Assembly: GCF_003073175.1 (NCBI RefSeq)
Contig: NZ_QBBX01000023.1
Coordinates: forward strand, 323-32,356
Source: Peribacillus acanthi
GTDB taxonomy: Bacteria; Bacillota; Bacilli; Bacillales; DSM-1321
Length of the DNA stretch: 32,034 nt
Direction: 5' to 3'
The notes under the pieces: generated by a model
Databases searched by the model: none
Told to the model about the DNA's origin: nothing
The model's input: the letters and a program-made list of their open reading frames with translations, nothing else
Translations under genes and position numbers: made by a program
Shown: piece by piece, positions 7,512 through 16,762 of the stretch
Layout of the letters: each line of letters begins with the position of its first letter
How positions within the stretch are numbered: the first letter of the stretch is position 1

Positions 7512-8237
7512 TCAAAATAATAGCAAAAACGCTGCAGTCTCTGCTTGCTTGATGAATTCCTCCATTTCCTCGCGATAGCTTTGTAGAATCACTACTATAG
7601 TATTCATGGTCATATGAGCAATGATCGGTACGAGGATTCGATTCGTTTTTACATACAAAAACGCAAAGGTGAAGCCCATTGCTGAATACAAAATGATATG
7701 GATGGGTTCAAAATGGGCGAAACCAAAGATGACAGAGCTTAGAAGGGCTGCAAAGAAGAAATTCATCTTTTTGTATAACGCTCCAAAAATGATTTTTCGG
7801 AATACAATTTCTTCTAAAATTGGACCGATGATAGAACTGACAATCATGACTGCAGGAATAGACTGAATGAGCTCCATAATCCTAAGTGTATTTTCTGACC
7901 CAGGTTCGATCCCGATGGCTTTTTCAATGGATGCTGCAATGATTTGAGCAAAGAAAGCCATAAAAACGCCACCAATGGCCCATAGAACGGAGGTAGATAC
8001 GGATGATTGATGTTCACGCACTAGCTCTTGTTTTCTCTCATTTCTTAAAAACAGCAGCACAATAAGAAGTGTGATAACAAAGCTGATGACAATCCAATAT
8101 CCTCCGGATTTAATTTGTAGTTCCTCACCTCTCCAACCCAATCCAAAACCGACACCCATCATAATTGGAACCCCAACTATGCTAGAAAGCTGCATGGCAA
8201 TATATGCAATCAGTATAAACCAATATTCTTTTTTCAA
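7512..8237 (-). CDS. ydiL: CPBP-family (Abi/CAAX-like) intramembrane metalloprotease YdiL-like
   Basis: A 241-aa polytopic membrane protein of the CPBP family, which includes eukaryotic Rce1 type II CAAX proteases and bacterial Abi proteins. The motifs are in order: EEIVFR (Glu142, Glu143, Arg147), FAHF (His175) and HMTMN (His208, Asn212). These are the glutamates and histidines expected for zinc-dependent activity. Seven to eight hydrophobic segments are visible. The start is TTG (complement of 8235-8237), with GGAGAG 9 nt upstream. Position beside groES matches B. subtilis ydiL. The substrate is unknown. It reads away from groES, so the 260-bp gap must hold a promoter for each. Confidence 0.87.
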   Translation of the reverse strand: MKKEYWFILIAYIAMQLSSIVGVPIMMGVGFGLGWRGEELQIKSGGYWIVISFVITLLIVLLFLRNERKQELVREHQSSVSTSVLWAIGGVFMAFFAQIIAASIEKAIGIEPGSENTLRIMELIQSIPAVMIVSSIIGPILEEIVFRKIIFGALYKKMNFFFAALLSSVIFGFAHFEPIHIILYSAMGFTFAFLYVKTNRILVPIIAHMTMNTIVVILQSYREEMEEFIKQAETAAFLLLF

Positions 8238-8264
8238 TCCTAGTGTCTCTCCTTTTGGATAGAT

Positions 8265-8286
8265 CCAATTTACATATGTAATTTGG
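8265..8286. promoter_or_regulatory. Imperfect 22-bp palindrome upstream of ydiL
   Basis: CCAAT-TTACATATGTAA-TTTGG is symmetrical apart from one mismatched pair and lies 28-49 bp upstream of the ydiL start. The core TTACATATGTAA (8270-8281) echoes the palindrome upstream of ydiF. It may be an operator or a hairpin in the ydiL leader. Confidence 0.3.
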
Positions 8287-8457
8287 TTTTTCTTTTATTA
8301 TTTTAGTTACTTACCATAAGAAAGTATTCTCCTTTATTGTACAGGGAGTCGGGAACCCTTTCAAATGTAAGGTTTATTGTAGGATTGATTAGTAAAGGAT
8401 AGAATTGGACCGAGAATAACTTCGTAGAAAATCTCATGAAATTTTATTGTTTTCTAC

Positions 8458-8486
8458 TTGCAAAACGAAAAGGAATTATTTAATAT
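8458..8486 (+). promoter_or_regulatory. Candidate sigma-A promoter of groES-groEL
   Basis: TTGCAA at 8458-8463 and TAATAT at 8481-8486 are separated by 17 bp and sit directly upstream of CIRCE. Each hexamer matches consensus at 4 of 6 positions. The rest of the 8238-8457 gap shows only the ydiL-side palindrome. Confidence 0.5.
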
Positions 8487-8496
8487 ATAAATTGTG

Positions 8497-8523
8497 TTAG
8501 CACTCTAAGACGATGAGTGCTAA
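8497..8523. promoter_or_regulatory. CIRCE operator (HrcA binding site)
   Basis: TTAGCACTC at 8497-8505 and GAGTGCTAA at 8515-8523 with a 9-bp spacer form an exact match to the CIRCE consensus. HrcA repressor should bind here and release on heat or misfolding stress, controlling groES-groEL. Confidence 0.97.
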
Positions 8524-8562
8524 TAAAGAAAAAGATGGAAAAGTATGAGGAGGTCGTTTTAC

Positions 8563-8847
8563 TTGATTAAACCATTAGGTGATCGCGTTATTATTGAACT
8601 AGTTGCTTCAGAAGAAAAAACTGCTAGCGGTATTGTTTTGCCTGATACTGCAAAGGAAAAGCCTCAAGAAGGTAAAGTCGTTTCCGTTGGTACAGGTCGC
8701 GTGCTTGATAATGGCGAGCGTGTTGCTTTAGAGGTTGCTGTTGGCGATCGTATCATCTTCTCAAAATATGCTGGTACTGAAGTGAAATATGAAGGTACTG
8801 AATACTTAATTTTACGTGAAAGCGACATTTTAGCTGTTATTGGCTAA
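8563..8847 (+). CDS. groES: Co-chaperonin GroES
   Basis: GroES is the 10-kDa lid of the GroEL folding chamber. From TTG 8563 the product is 94 aa, the standard Bacillus length, starting [12 protein letters not shown] and ending ESDILAVIG. The mobile loop that contacts GroEL is visible as [10 protein letters not shown] near residues 19-28. TTG 8563 is chosen because AGGAGGT at 8548-8554 is 8 nt upstream. The in-frame ATG at 8545 overlaps that ribosome binding site and would add six residues absent from the family. The gene is the first of the CIRCE-controlled operon. Confidence 0.96.
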   Translation: MIKPLGDRVIIELVASEEKTASGIVLPDTAKEKPQEGKVVSVGTGRVLDNGERVALEVAVGDRIIFSKYAGTEVKYEGTEYLILRESDILAVIG

Positions 8848-8886
8848 TTTAATACTTAATTGAATCGTTAAATTTTAGGGAGGTAA

Positions 8887-10515
<1,629 letters not shown>

Positions 10516-10523
10516 TAATCGCT

Positions 10524-10548
10524 AAAATCCTTGATAAATAAGGATTTT
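10524..10548 (+). terminator. Hairpin directly after groEL
   Basis: A perfect 9-bp stem (AAAATCCTT at 10524-10532, AAGGATTTT at 10540-10548) has no T tract after it. It may stabilise the groE mRNA 3' end; the true terminator is probably the next hairpin. Confidence 0.35.
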
Positions 10549-10590
10549 AAAGCGAGTTGCTAACGAAATGCTATTATCAGGTATATAAAA

Positions 10591-10634
10591 GAGGCTTCTC
10601 ATTAGTTGATTCAACTTTTGAGAAGCCTTTTTCT
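10591..10634 (+). terminator. Terminator of the groESL operon
   Basis: A perfect 10-bp stem (AGGCTTCTCA at 10592-10601, TGAGAAGCCT at 10619-10628) contains a smaller inner stem AGTTG/CAACT and is followed by T5. Confidence 0.9.
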
Positions 10635-10754
10635 GTTGCTTAAGATAGTAGGTGATGCATTATGTAGTATCTTTAATAATAATAGCCTAATTATCTATCC
10701 CATGTTTATTCTTATTGCTAGTAAGCAGTAACTGCAGCTAGTTATGCAATCATA

Positions 10755-10803
10755 TAGAAGAAAATATAGTAGGCGCATGTATGATTTCATGCGCCTACTA
10801 TAT
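10755..10803 (-). terminator. Long perfect hairpin terminator of rocR
   Basis: A 16-bp perfect stem (ATATAGTAGGCGCATG at 10764-10779 against 10788-10803) with an 8-base loop lies 2 bp past the rocR stop. On the minus strand a TTTCTTCT tail follows. Confidence 0.85.
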
Positions 10804-10805
10804 TC

Positions 10806-12215
10806 TTATCCTTTTGTGCTAATCTGATATTTTCTTATGCGATACTGTAGACTTTGTCGACTAATACCAAGTGCTTTTGCTGTATGGGAAATGTTGTGAT
10901 TGTAATCACTCAATGTTTTCGTAATGTATTTTTTTTCTACTTCCATCATTTGTTCTTCCAGTTTTTTGCAAGGACGATTATTTATAGAAATAGGCTCTTC
11001 GATGTGTGGAGGTTCAGTTTGAAAATTGAATTGAGTCTTCATCCGAGTTTGAATAGGTAAGTGTATGGTTGAGATCCATTCTTCATAGTCAACTAAGTTC
11101 ATTGCCCCTTCAATGACATGCTGTAGCTCTCGAACATTACCAGGCCAATCATATAATTGAAAACGTTCAAGGACCTCTTCTTCAACTCCATCAATATTCA
11201 ATCCAAATCTAGTGTTGTATTTATCAATAAATTGTTTTATAAGAAGAGGGATATCTTCTTTTCTTTCACGTAGAGGTGGAATGAAAATTGATACAACACT
11301 TAATCGATAAAATAAATCTTTACGTAGCCTTCCATTTGCTATTGCGTCAACTGGATCTTCATTTATAGTTGCTATGATGCGGACATCAATTGGAATATCT
11401 TTTGTATCTCCCACTCTACGAATAGTATTCTCTTGTAATGCGCGTAGCAATTTGGCTTGCAATGAAATATCCAAAGCGTTCAGTTCATCTAGTAAAATGG
11501 TTCCACCTTCCGCTTGTTCAAATAACCCTGGTCTTTCAATTGCACCAGTAAATGCGCCTTTTTTTGTACCAAATAACAAGCTTTCTATTAAACTATCAGG
11601 AAGTGCAGCACAGTTCTGGGAAATGAATGGTTTTGAAGATCGATTACTCCCATTGTGAATACTTTGTGCAAAGAGTTCCTTACCCGTCCCAGTTTCTCCA
11701 ACGATGAGAACAGATGAGGATGTTCGAGTAGCGCGTTTACTTGTTTCAATCACATCTTTCATCACAGAATTGTCACCAAAAATAATTTGATCAAAGGTGT
11801 ATCTGGTGCCTGTTTTCTTACTGGAATTCTCTTTTATAAGTCGCTCTAATTTTGTTATGTCCTTTGCGATCTCGATTGCACCAATAATTTTGTTATTTTT
11901 TTTAATTGGAAAGGTATCATTAATCGTTGTGATTTCTTGTCCTTTATTATTGAAATAGGTCTGTTTAATATTTTTATTAACATTATTGTATAGAAGTGTT
12001 TGTAATAACGTACTCTCACTAGCGTGTTGGAAAGGAAATACTTCTAATACATTTTTATCTAATACATCTTCTACCAACATTCCCTCGATCTCGCTCATTT
12101 TTCTATTATAGATAATAGTTTTACCTTTTTCGTCTATCGCATGAATTCCGACATCAATCTCATCCAAAATTTTTTCAATAAATATATGAGGATAGTTTTT
12201 TACGTTATGATTCAT
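10806..12215 (-). CDS. rocR: Sigma-54-dependent activator RocR
   Basis: RocR is a bacterial enhancer-binding protein that activates arginine and ornithine catabolic genes with RNA polymerase carrying sigma-54 (SigL). The 469-aa protein has an N-terminal PAS sensor (residues about 10-120, ending EIAKDITKLERLI). Its AAA+ domain has Walker A GETGTGKE, the sigma-54 contact loop GAFTGA, Walker B GGTILLDE and arginine-finger region RLRKDLFYRLS. A Fis-type helix-turn-helix at the C-terminus reads NISHTAKALGISRQSLQYRI. From memory the sequence follows B. subtilis RocR closely, including NNKGQEITTIN and KRATRTSSSVL. The start ATG 12215 has AAAAGGGGAT upstream. It is divergent from the glutamate dehydrogenase gene it probably controls. 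Inducer identity (ornithine or citrulline) is inferred from the family. Confidence 0.92.
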   Translation of the reverse strand: MNHNVKNYPHIFIEKILDEIDVGIHAIDEKGKTIIYNRKMSEIEGMLVEDVLDKNVLEVFPFQHASESTLLQTLLYNNVNKNIKQTYFNNKGQEITTINDTFPIKKNNKIIGAIEIAKDITKLERLIKENSSKKTGTRYTFDQIIFGDNSVMKDVIETSKRATRTSSSVLIVGETGTGKELFAQSIHNGSNRSSKPFISQNCAALPDSLIESLLFGTKKGAFTGAIERPGLFEQAEGGTILLDELNALDISLQAKLLRALQENTIRRVGDTKDIPIDVRIIATINEDPVDAIANGRLRKDLFYRLSVVSIFIPPLRERKEDIPLLIKQFIDKYNTRFGLNIDGVEEEVLERFQLYDWPGNVRELQHVIEGAMNLVDYEEWISTIHLPIQTRMKTQFNFQTEPPHIEEPISINNRPCKKLEEQMMEVEKKYITKTLSDYNHNISHTAKALGISRQSLQYRIRKYQISTKG

Positions 12216-12253
12216 TTTGATCCCCTTTTCTAACAGGTAGCTAACAGTATTCT

Positions 12254-12282
12254 ATTTTAAGAGATAGATAGTTGAGGTGCAA
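12254..12282 (-). promoter_or_regulatory. Candidate sigma-A promoter of rocR
   Basis: On the minus strand TTGCAC (complement of 12277-12282) and TAAAAT (complement of 12254-12259) are spaced by exactly 17 bp, about 40 bp upstream of the rocR start. The -35 overlaps the first palindrome at 12279-12293. Confidence 0.5.
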
Positions 12283-12293
12283 TATAATATTGC
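12279..12293. promoter_or_regulatory. Upstream palindrome 1, probable RocR site
   Basis: GCAATATAATATTGC is a perfect palindrome of the form GCAAT-N5-ATTGC centred at 12286. It overlaps the -35 of the predicted rocR promoter. A bound activator could act as enhancer for the dehydrogenase gene and repressor of rocR. Confidence 0.65.
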
Positions 12294-12319
12294 TCTTATT
12301 TGTGCAAAAAAAAATAGTC

Positions 12320-12340
12320 AATGCAATTTGAAATTGCATT
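12320..12340. promoter_or_regulatory. Upstream palindrome 2, probable RocR site
   Basis: A perfect 10-1-10 inverted repeat (AATGCAATTT-G-AAATTGCATT) centred at 12330 has the same GCAAT-N5-ATTGC core as the first site. Centres are 44 bp apart, close to four helical turns. It lies about 120 bp upstream of the -24 element, a normal enhancer distance. Confidence 0.75.
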
Positions 12341-12447
12341 TTGTTAGGATCTGCAAGACTAAAAAACATTGAAATATTTTAGAACGTAGTAGTTGAATAA
12401 ACATTTTTTTCAGAATAATTCAATATAAATGATGATTATTATAGAAC

Positions 12448-12463
12448 TGGCATGGAATTTGCA
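12448..12463 (+). promoter_or_regulatory. Sigma-54 (SigL) -24/-12 promoter
   Basis: TGGCAT at 12448-12453 and TTGCA at 12459-12463 place the invariant GG (12449-12450) and GC (12461-12462) exactly 10 bp apart, as sigma-54 holoenzyme requires. Transcription should start near 12474, leaving a leader of about 145 nt before the dehydrogenase start. Confidence 0.9.
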
Positions 12464-12481
12464 TTGTATCTTAGTAGAAAA

Positions 12482-12497
12482 ATGAAAACACTTACAA
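12482..12497. promoter_or_regulatory. cre-like CcpA site just downstream of the sigma-54 start
   Basis: ATGAAAACACTTACAA fits the cre consensus WTGNNARCGNWWWCAW except for A in place of the central G. It begins about 8 bp after the predicted start site, a place where CcpA would block transcription. From memory B. subtilis rocG is also CcpA-repressed. Confidence 0.45.
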
Positions 12498-12618
12498 AGG
12501 AGAGAAAAGAGTTAAAAATCTGATGAAACTAGATTTAATATAGTAAAGAGAACAAAAAGAGAGTTTGGATTTATTCTATTGTTTGATTGGGCAATATTTC
12601 TCGTAGAGGTGGAATACC

Positions 12619-13902
12619 ATGGAAGCAACACTAAATAAGACAAATAATGAAGTTAAACAAGAAGAATCGTTAAATTTATTTACTTCTACCCAAATTGTTA
12701 TTAAAGATGCACTAGAGAAACTTGGTTATGCAGAAGAGTTTTATGAGTTGTTGAAAGAGCCGTTACGTATGTTAACAGTACGTATACCTGTAAAAATGGA
12801 CGATGGTCGTGTTGAAATATTCACGGGTTATCGCGCTCAACATAATGATGCTGTTGGACCAACAAAAGGTGGAATTAGATTTCATCCAGAAGTAGATGAA
12901 GATGAAGTCAAGGCATTATCCATTTGGATGAGTTTAAAATGTGGGATTGTGGATTTACCGTATGGTGGAGGTAAAGGCGGAATTATTTGTGATCCTAGGC
13001 AAATGTCATTTGGAGAGCTAGAACGTTTAAGTAGAGGATATGTACGAGCTATTAGCCAAATTGTTGGTCCTACAAAAGATATTCCTGCTCCAGATGTTTA
13101 TACAAACTCTCAAATTATGTCATGGATGATGGATGAATATAGTAGATTGCGAGAAAATGATTCTCCAGGTTTCATAACAGGAAAGCCACTTGTATTAGGG
13201 GGTTCTCATGGTCGTGAAACTGCTACGGCACAAGGTGTGACCATTTGTATTGAAGAGGCAGCAAAGAAAAAAGGTATAGATTTAGTAGGAGCTCGAGTAG
13301 TGATTCAAGGGTTTGGAAACGCAGGCAGTTTCTTAGCTAAATTTATGCATGATGCAGGAGCGAAAGTGATTGGGATATCAGATGCTCTAGGCGCGTTATA
13401 TAATCCAGATGGACTTGATATAAATTATTTATTAGATTGTAGAGATAGTTTCGGTACAGTGACAAATCAATTTGAAAATACAATTACCAATCAAGAATTA
13501 TTAGAATTAGAATGTGATATTCTTGTGCCAGCAGCAATTTCTAATCAAATAACAGCTACTAATGCGCACAACATCAAAGCTTCAATTATTGTCGAAGCGG
13601 CAAATGGTCCGACTACATTAGAAGCAACGAAAATTCTCACTGAAAGAGAAATTCTTCTAGTTCCAGATGTATTGGCAAGCTCAGGGGGAGTAACTGTTTC
13701 ATATTTTGAATGGGTTCAAAATAATCAAGGTTACTATTGGAGTGAGGAAGAAGTTGCAGAGAAATTGCGCTCAATCATTGTTAGATCATTCAATAATGTA
13801 TATGACTTGTCCCAATCGAGAGATGTTAATATGCGTTTGGCGGCATATATGGTAGGCGCGCGCAAAATGGCAGAAGCATCACACTTTAGAGGTTGGGTAT
13901 AA
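12619..13902 (+). CDS. rocG: NAD-type glutamate dehydrogenase (RocG/GudB family)
   Basis: This hexameric enzyme oxidatively deaminates glutamate to 2-oxoglutarate and ammonia, the last step in using arginine, ornithine or proline as carbon source. The 427-aa length is normal. Visible are GPTKGGIRFHP (substrate Lys near 83), LPYGGGKGGI with catalytic Lys119, the GPTKDIPAPDVYTN block, the dinucleotide fold VVIQGFGNAGSF, and PAAISNQIT. ATG 12619 has GAGGTGG 8 nt upstream. No GudB-like 9-bp duplication was noticed. The sigma-54 promoter and divergent rocR argue for RocG rather than GudB, although sequence alone does not separate the two paralogues cleanly. Confidence 0.93.
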   Translation: MEATLNKTNNEVKQEESLNLFTSTQIVIKDALEKLGYAEEFYELLKEPLRMLTVRIPVKMDDGRVEIFTGYRAQHNDAVGPTKGGIRFHPEVDEDEVKALSIWMSLKCGIVDLPYGGGKGGIICDPRQMSFGELERLSRGYVRAISQIVGPTKDIPAPDVYTNSQIMSWMMDEYSRLRENDSPGFITGKPLVLGGSHGRETATAQGVTICIEEAAKKKGIDLVGARVVIQGFGNAGSFLAKFMHDAGAKVIGISDALGALYNPDGLDINYLLDCRDSFGTVTNQFENTITNQELLELECDILVPAAISNQITATNAHNIKASIIVEAANGPTTLEATKILTEREILLVPDVLASSGGVTVSYFEWVQNNQGYYWSEEEVAEKLRSIIVRSFNNVYDLSQSRDVNMRLAAYMVGARKMAEASHFRGWV

Positions 13903-13920
13903 GCTAGGTGAAGTAAATGA

Positions 13921-13944
13921 AAAGGTATGTTCCAACATACCTTT
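13921..13944 (+). terminator. Hairpin after the glutamate dehydrogenase gene
   Basis: An 11-bp near-perfect stem (AAAGGTATGTT at 13921-13931, AACATACCTTT at 13934-13944) lies 18 bp past the stop. No T tract follows, so it may be a weak terminator or an mRNA 3' stabiliser. Confidence 0.45.
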
Positions 13945-14057
13945 CAATTCCACTCTACGTAATGCCAATCTATTTCGTGTTATATGTAATTATATGTAAA
14001 GTATATACACTAAAAGATTTACTGATTTGATTTTGAAGTAAGGTCATATAGTTATAT

Positions 14058-14073
14058 TTGGTAGCGGTTACAT
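14058..14073. promoter_or_regulatory. Perfect cre (CcpA) site upstream of the NhaC-family operon
   Basis: TTGGTAGCGGTTACAT matches WTGNNARCGNWWWCAW at every fixed position. It lies 115 bp upstream of the antiporter start. CcpA with HPr-Ser-P should repress this operon when preferred sugars are present. No convincing promoter was resolved around it. Confidence 0.7.
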
Positions 14074-14188
14074 AATAACTGATTTTACTGGTAGGTTGAG
14101 AAAATGGTTGGGAAATTTAATAGCTTTACTTATACCAACCTATCATTAGAATTCACACAAAAATACGAACATCGAGGGAGAAATTATT

Positions 14189-15610
14189 ATGAAGAAAGAA
14201 ATGTCGTTTGGGATATCGATGATACCACTTGTCTTCATGATTGTGGCTATGACTCTAACAATCATTGTACTAGAACAAGGTCCTCATATTCCATTAATAG
14301 TAGGAACCACTGTTGCAGCAATAGTTGCATGGCGTTCTGGTTACTCTTGGAAAGAAATTGAAGAGGCCATGTATAAAGGGATTCGTCTCGCTCTTCCGGC
14401 AATTGTTATCATAATACTTGTTGGTTTAACAATTGGTGCTTGGATAGGTGGAGGTATTGTTGCAACCATGATTTATTATGGGTTAAAAATTATTACACCT
14501 TCATTATTTCTAGTATCAATCACAATTATCTGTTCAGTCGTTTCTTTAGCAATTGGAAGCTCATGGTCAACCATGGGAACAATTGGTGTTGCTGGTATGG
14601 GGATTGGAATGAGTATGGGTATTCCAGCTCCTATGATCGCTGGAGCAATCATTTCAGGGTCTTATTTTGGTGATAAAATGTCACCGCTTTCAGACACAAC
14701 GAACCTAGCTTCTGGTTTGACCAAGACTGATTTATTTGAGCACATTCGTCATATGCTTTATACAACTATTCCTGGTCTTATAATCGCTCTTATTGTTTAC
14801 GGTTTCTTAGGAAGGAATTTTGGTCAAAGTGGCGTGGACACTAAAGATATTCAAAAGACGATTGGTGTCTTGGAAGATAGCTTTGTCATTTCACCTTTCT
14901 TATTAATCATTCCACTTATTGTCATTCTTTTAGTAGCAAAAAAGGTTCCTGCCATCCCAGCGTTAATTTCTGGTATTGTTCTTGGCTTATTGTCCCATGT
15001 TTTCATACAAGGGGGCTCTTTCTCTGACGCTGTTGCAACATTACAAGGCGGTTTCTCTATCGAAACTGGCAATGCAATGGTTGATGATTTATTTAATCGT
15101 GGTGGATTAGATTCCATGATGTACACTGTATCAATGACGATTGTAGCGATGACTTTTGGTGGAATATTGGAACATACAGGTATGCTTCAAGCTATCGTTA
15201 AACAGATTTTAAAAATCACGAAATCTGCGAAAACACTTATAGTGTCTACTATTTTCTCGTGTTTTGCTACAAATGCTACGTGTTCGGAGCAATATATCTC
15301 AATAGTCATTCCATCCCGTATGTATGCAAAAGCATACAAAGAAAAAGGGCTTCATTCAAAAAATTTATCGCGTGCTCTTGAAGATGGCGGCACATTAACC
15401 TCGGTGTTCATACCTTGGAACACTTGTGGAGTTTTTATCCTTGGAACGCTTGGTGTGCACGCATTCGACTATGCGCCATATGCAGTATTGAATTTCATAG
15501 TACCAATCATTTCGATTATTTATTCTATGACAGGATTTACTATTGCGAAATTAAGTGAATCAGAAATAATCGATATGCAAAAGAATGATGATATTACATC
15601 GCATGCATAA
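14189..15610 (+). CDS. NhaC-family Na+/H+ or organic-anion antiporter
   Basis: A 473-aa membrane protein with about 11-12 hydrophobic segments. Family signatures are the GSSWSTMGTIGVAGMGIG stretch (residues about 128-145) and SGSYFGDKMSPLSDTTNLAS (about 155-174). The paired C-terminal region FATNATCSEQYISIV occupies the second inverted repeat. NhaC relatives exchange Na+ for H+; MleN of B. subtilis exchanges malate for lactate with coupled ions. ATG 14189 has GAGGGAG 8 nt upstream. It is followed 30 bp later by the epimerase-like gene, so it may import or export that enzyme's substrate. The transported compound cannot be read from sequence. Confidence 0.88.
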   Translation: MKKEMSFGISMIPLVFMIVAMTLTIIVLEQGPHIPLIVGTTVAAIVAWRSGYSWKEIEEAMYKGIRLALPAIVIIILVGLTIGAWIGGGIVATMIYYGLKIITPSLFLVSITIICSVVSLAIGSSWSTMGTIGVAGMGIGMSMGIPAPMIAGAIISGSYFGDKMSPLSDTTNLASGLTKTDLFEHIRHMLYTTIPGLIIALIVYGFLGRNFGQSGVDTKDIQKTIGVLEDSFVISPFLLIIPLIVILLVAKKVPAIPALISGIVLGLLSHVFIQGGSFSDAVATLQGGFSIETGNAMVDDLFNRGGLDSMMYTVSMTIVAMTFGGILEHTGMLQAIVKQILKITKSAKTLIVSTIFSCFATNATCSEQYISIVIPSRMYAKAYKEKGLHSKNLSRALEDGGTLTSVFIPWNTCGVFILGTLGVHAFDYAPYAVLNFIVPIISIIYSMTGFTIAKLSESEIIDMQKNDDITSHA

Positions 15611-15640
15611 TTTTTAAAGAAATGAGGGGAGGGATGGCTA

Positions 15641-16750
15641 ATGAAAATTACGGAAATTGAACTTTATGCCATCCACTTGCCTCTCCATGAACCCTTCGTC
15701 GTTAGCTATCAGACGTACGACTATATGCCATCCATCATAGTCAAAATAGTAACGGATGAAGGAATTATAGGATATGGTGAGGCAGTAGCGGATGAACATG
15801 TAACGGGCGAAACTTGGGAGAGTACTTATTCGATTCTAAAACACAAGCTGGCTCCTGCACTAATTGGCCAGAATCCAATGAATATCGAGAAAGTTCATTT
15901 TATTATGAACCAGTTAATATACGGTGTGCCGACAGCAAAAGCAGCAATTGATATAGGATGTTTTGATATCATGGGAAAAAAACTCGGACAACCAGTGTAT
16001 CAATTGATTGGTGGACGTTTTCATGATGAGTTCCCAATAACACATGTGCTAAGCATTGCAGAGCCGGATGCTATGGCTAATGAAGCAGCACGAATGGTTG
16101 AAAAGGGTTATCGTTCATTTAAAATGAAGGTGGGCACGGAGATTCAAAAAGATGTCAATAGAATTCAGATGGTAAGAGATCGTGTAGGGGATCAAATAGC
16201 TATTCGTGTAGATGTTAATCAAGGTTGGGGAAATAGTTCCAAAACATTATTGGCTATTCGTTTTCTAAAAGATTATAATCTGGATTGGATTGAACAGCCT
16301 GTTTTGGCAGACGACATTGATGGAATGTCACATATTCGGTCAAAAACAGATATTCCTCTTATGATTGATGAAGGCTTAAAAGGGCCACGTGAAATGAGAG
16401 AAATTATTCAGAAAAATGCGGCCGACAAAGTTAATATTAAATTGATGAAATGTGGGGGAATCTATCCAGCTGTCAAATTAGCTCACCAAGCAGAAATGGT
16501 GGGGATGGAGTGTCAAATCGGTTCAATGGTCGAATCCTCCATCGGGTCAGCTGCAGGCTTTCATGTTGCGTTCTCTAAGAAAATCATTACAAGTGTTGAA
16601 CTAACAGGACCTTTAAAATTTTCAAAAGATGTTGCTAATCTTCATTACGATGTGCCGTTTATTAGATTAAATGACTGTTCTGGACTAGGTGTAGAGATTA
16701 AAGAAGATGTGTTGAAAGAATTAACGGTGTTTGGTGATAAAGTAAAGTAA
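15641..16750 (+). CDS. Enolase-superfamily racemase/epimerase or cycloisomerase (MLE subgroup)
   Basis: A 369-aa member of the muconate-lactonizing subgroup of the enolase superfamily. The full acid-base set is present: KxK at Lys161 and Lys163, metal ligands Asp191, Glu218 and Asp243 (in RVDVNQGW, WIEQPV and MIDEGLKG), and Lys267 in NIKLMKCGG. It therefore should abstract an alpha-proton beside a carboxylate. The Asp-x-Asp motif that L-Ala-D/L-Glu epimerases use to bind the dipeptide amino group is replaced here by Glu-Leu-Thr in VELTGPL. Dipeptide epimerase activity is thus doubtful; an N-acyl or other amino-acid racemase is possible. ATG 15641 has GAGGGGAGGG 7 nt upstream. It is the middle gene of the cre-controlled operon. 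Confidence 0.85.
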   Translation: MKITEIELYAIHLPLHEPFVVSYQTYDYMPSIIVKIVTDEGIIGYGEAVADEHVTGETWESTYSILKHKLAPALIGQNPMNIEKVHFIMNQLIYGVPTAKAAIDIGCFDIMGKKLGQPVYQLIGGRFHDEFPITHVLSIAEPDAMANEAARMVEKGYRSFKMKVGTEIQKDVNRIQMVRDRVGDQIAIRVDVNQGWGNSSKTLLAIRFLKDYNLDWIEQPVLADDIDGMSHIRSKTDIPLMIDEGLKGPREMREIIQKNAADKVNIKLMKCGGIYPAVKLAHQAEMVGMECQIGSMVESSIGSAAGFHVAFSKKIITSVELTGPLKFSKDVANLHYDVPFIRLNDCSGLGVEIKEDVLKELTVFGDKVK

Positions 16751-16762
16751 TGGAGTGAGATT

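Larger units (their letters stand above)
12216..12618. other. Divergent control region between rocR and the glutamate dehydrogenase gene
   Basis: This 403-bp gap holds the rocR promoter, two palindromes, the -24/-12 promoter, a cre-like site and a long leader. A ribosome-binding-like AAAGGAGAG at 12496-12504 sits in the leader without a well-placed start; the nearest ATG (12523) opens only six codons. Confidence 0.8.

Noticed and set aside
8545-8562. Earlier ATG start for GroES
   Set aside because: The ATG overlaps the AGGAGGT ribosome binding site and would add six residues not seen in GroES proteins; TTG 8563 gives the standard 94 aa.
12496-12543. Leader peptide in the glutamate dehydrogenase mRNA
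   Set aside because: AAAGGAGAG is present, but the next ATG (12523) is about 18 nt away and opens only six codons.
14104-14361. Plus-strand open frame of 85 codons before and into the antiporter gene
   Set aside because: It overlaps the well-supported antiporter start in another frame, lacks a ribosome binding site and has an implausible residue composition.
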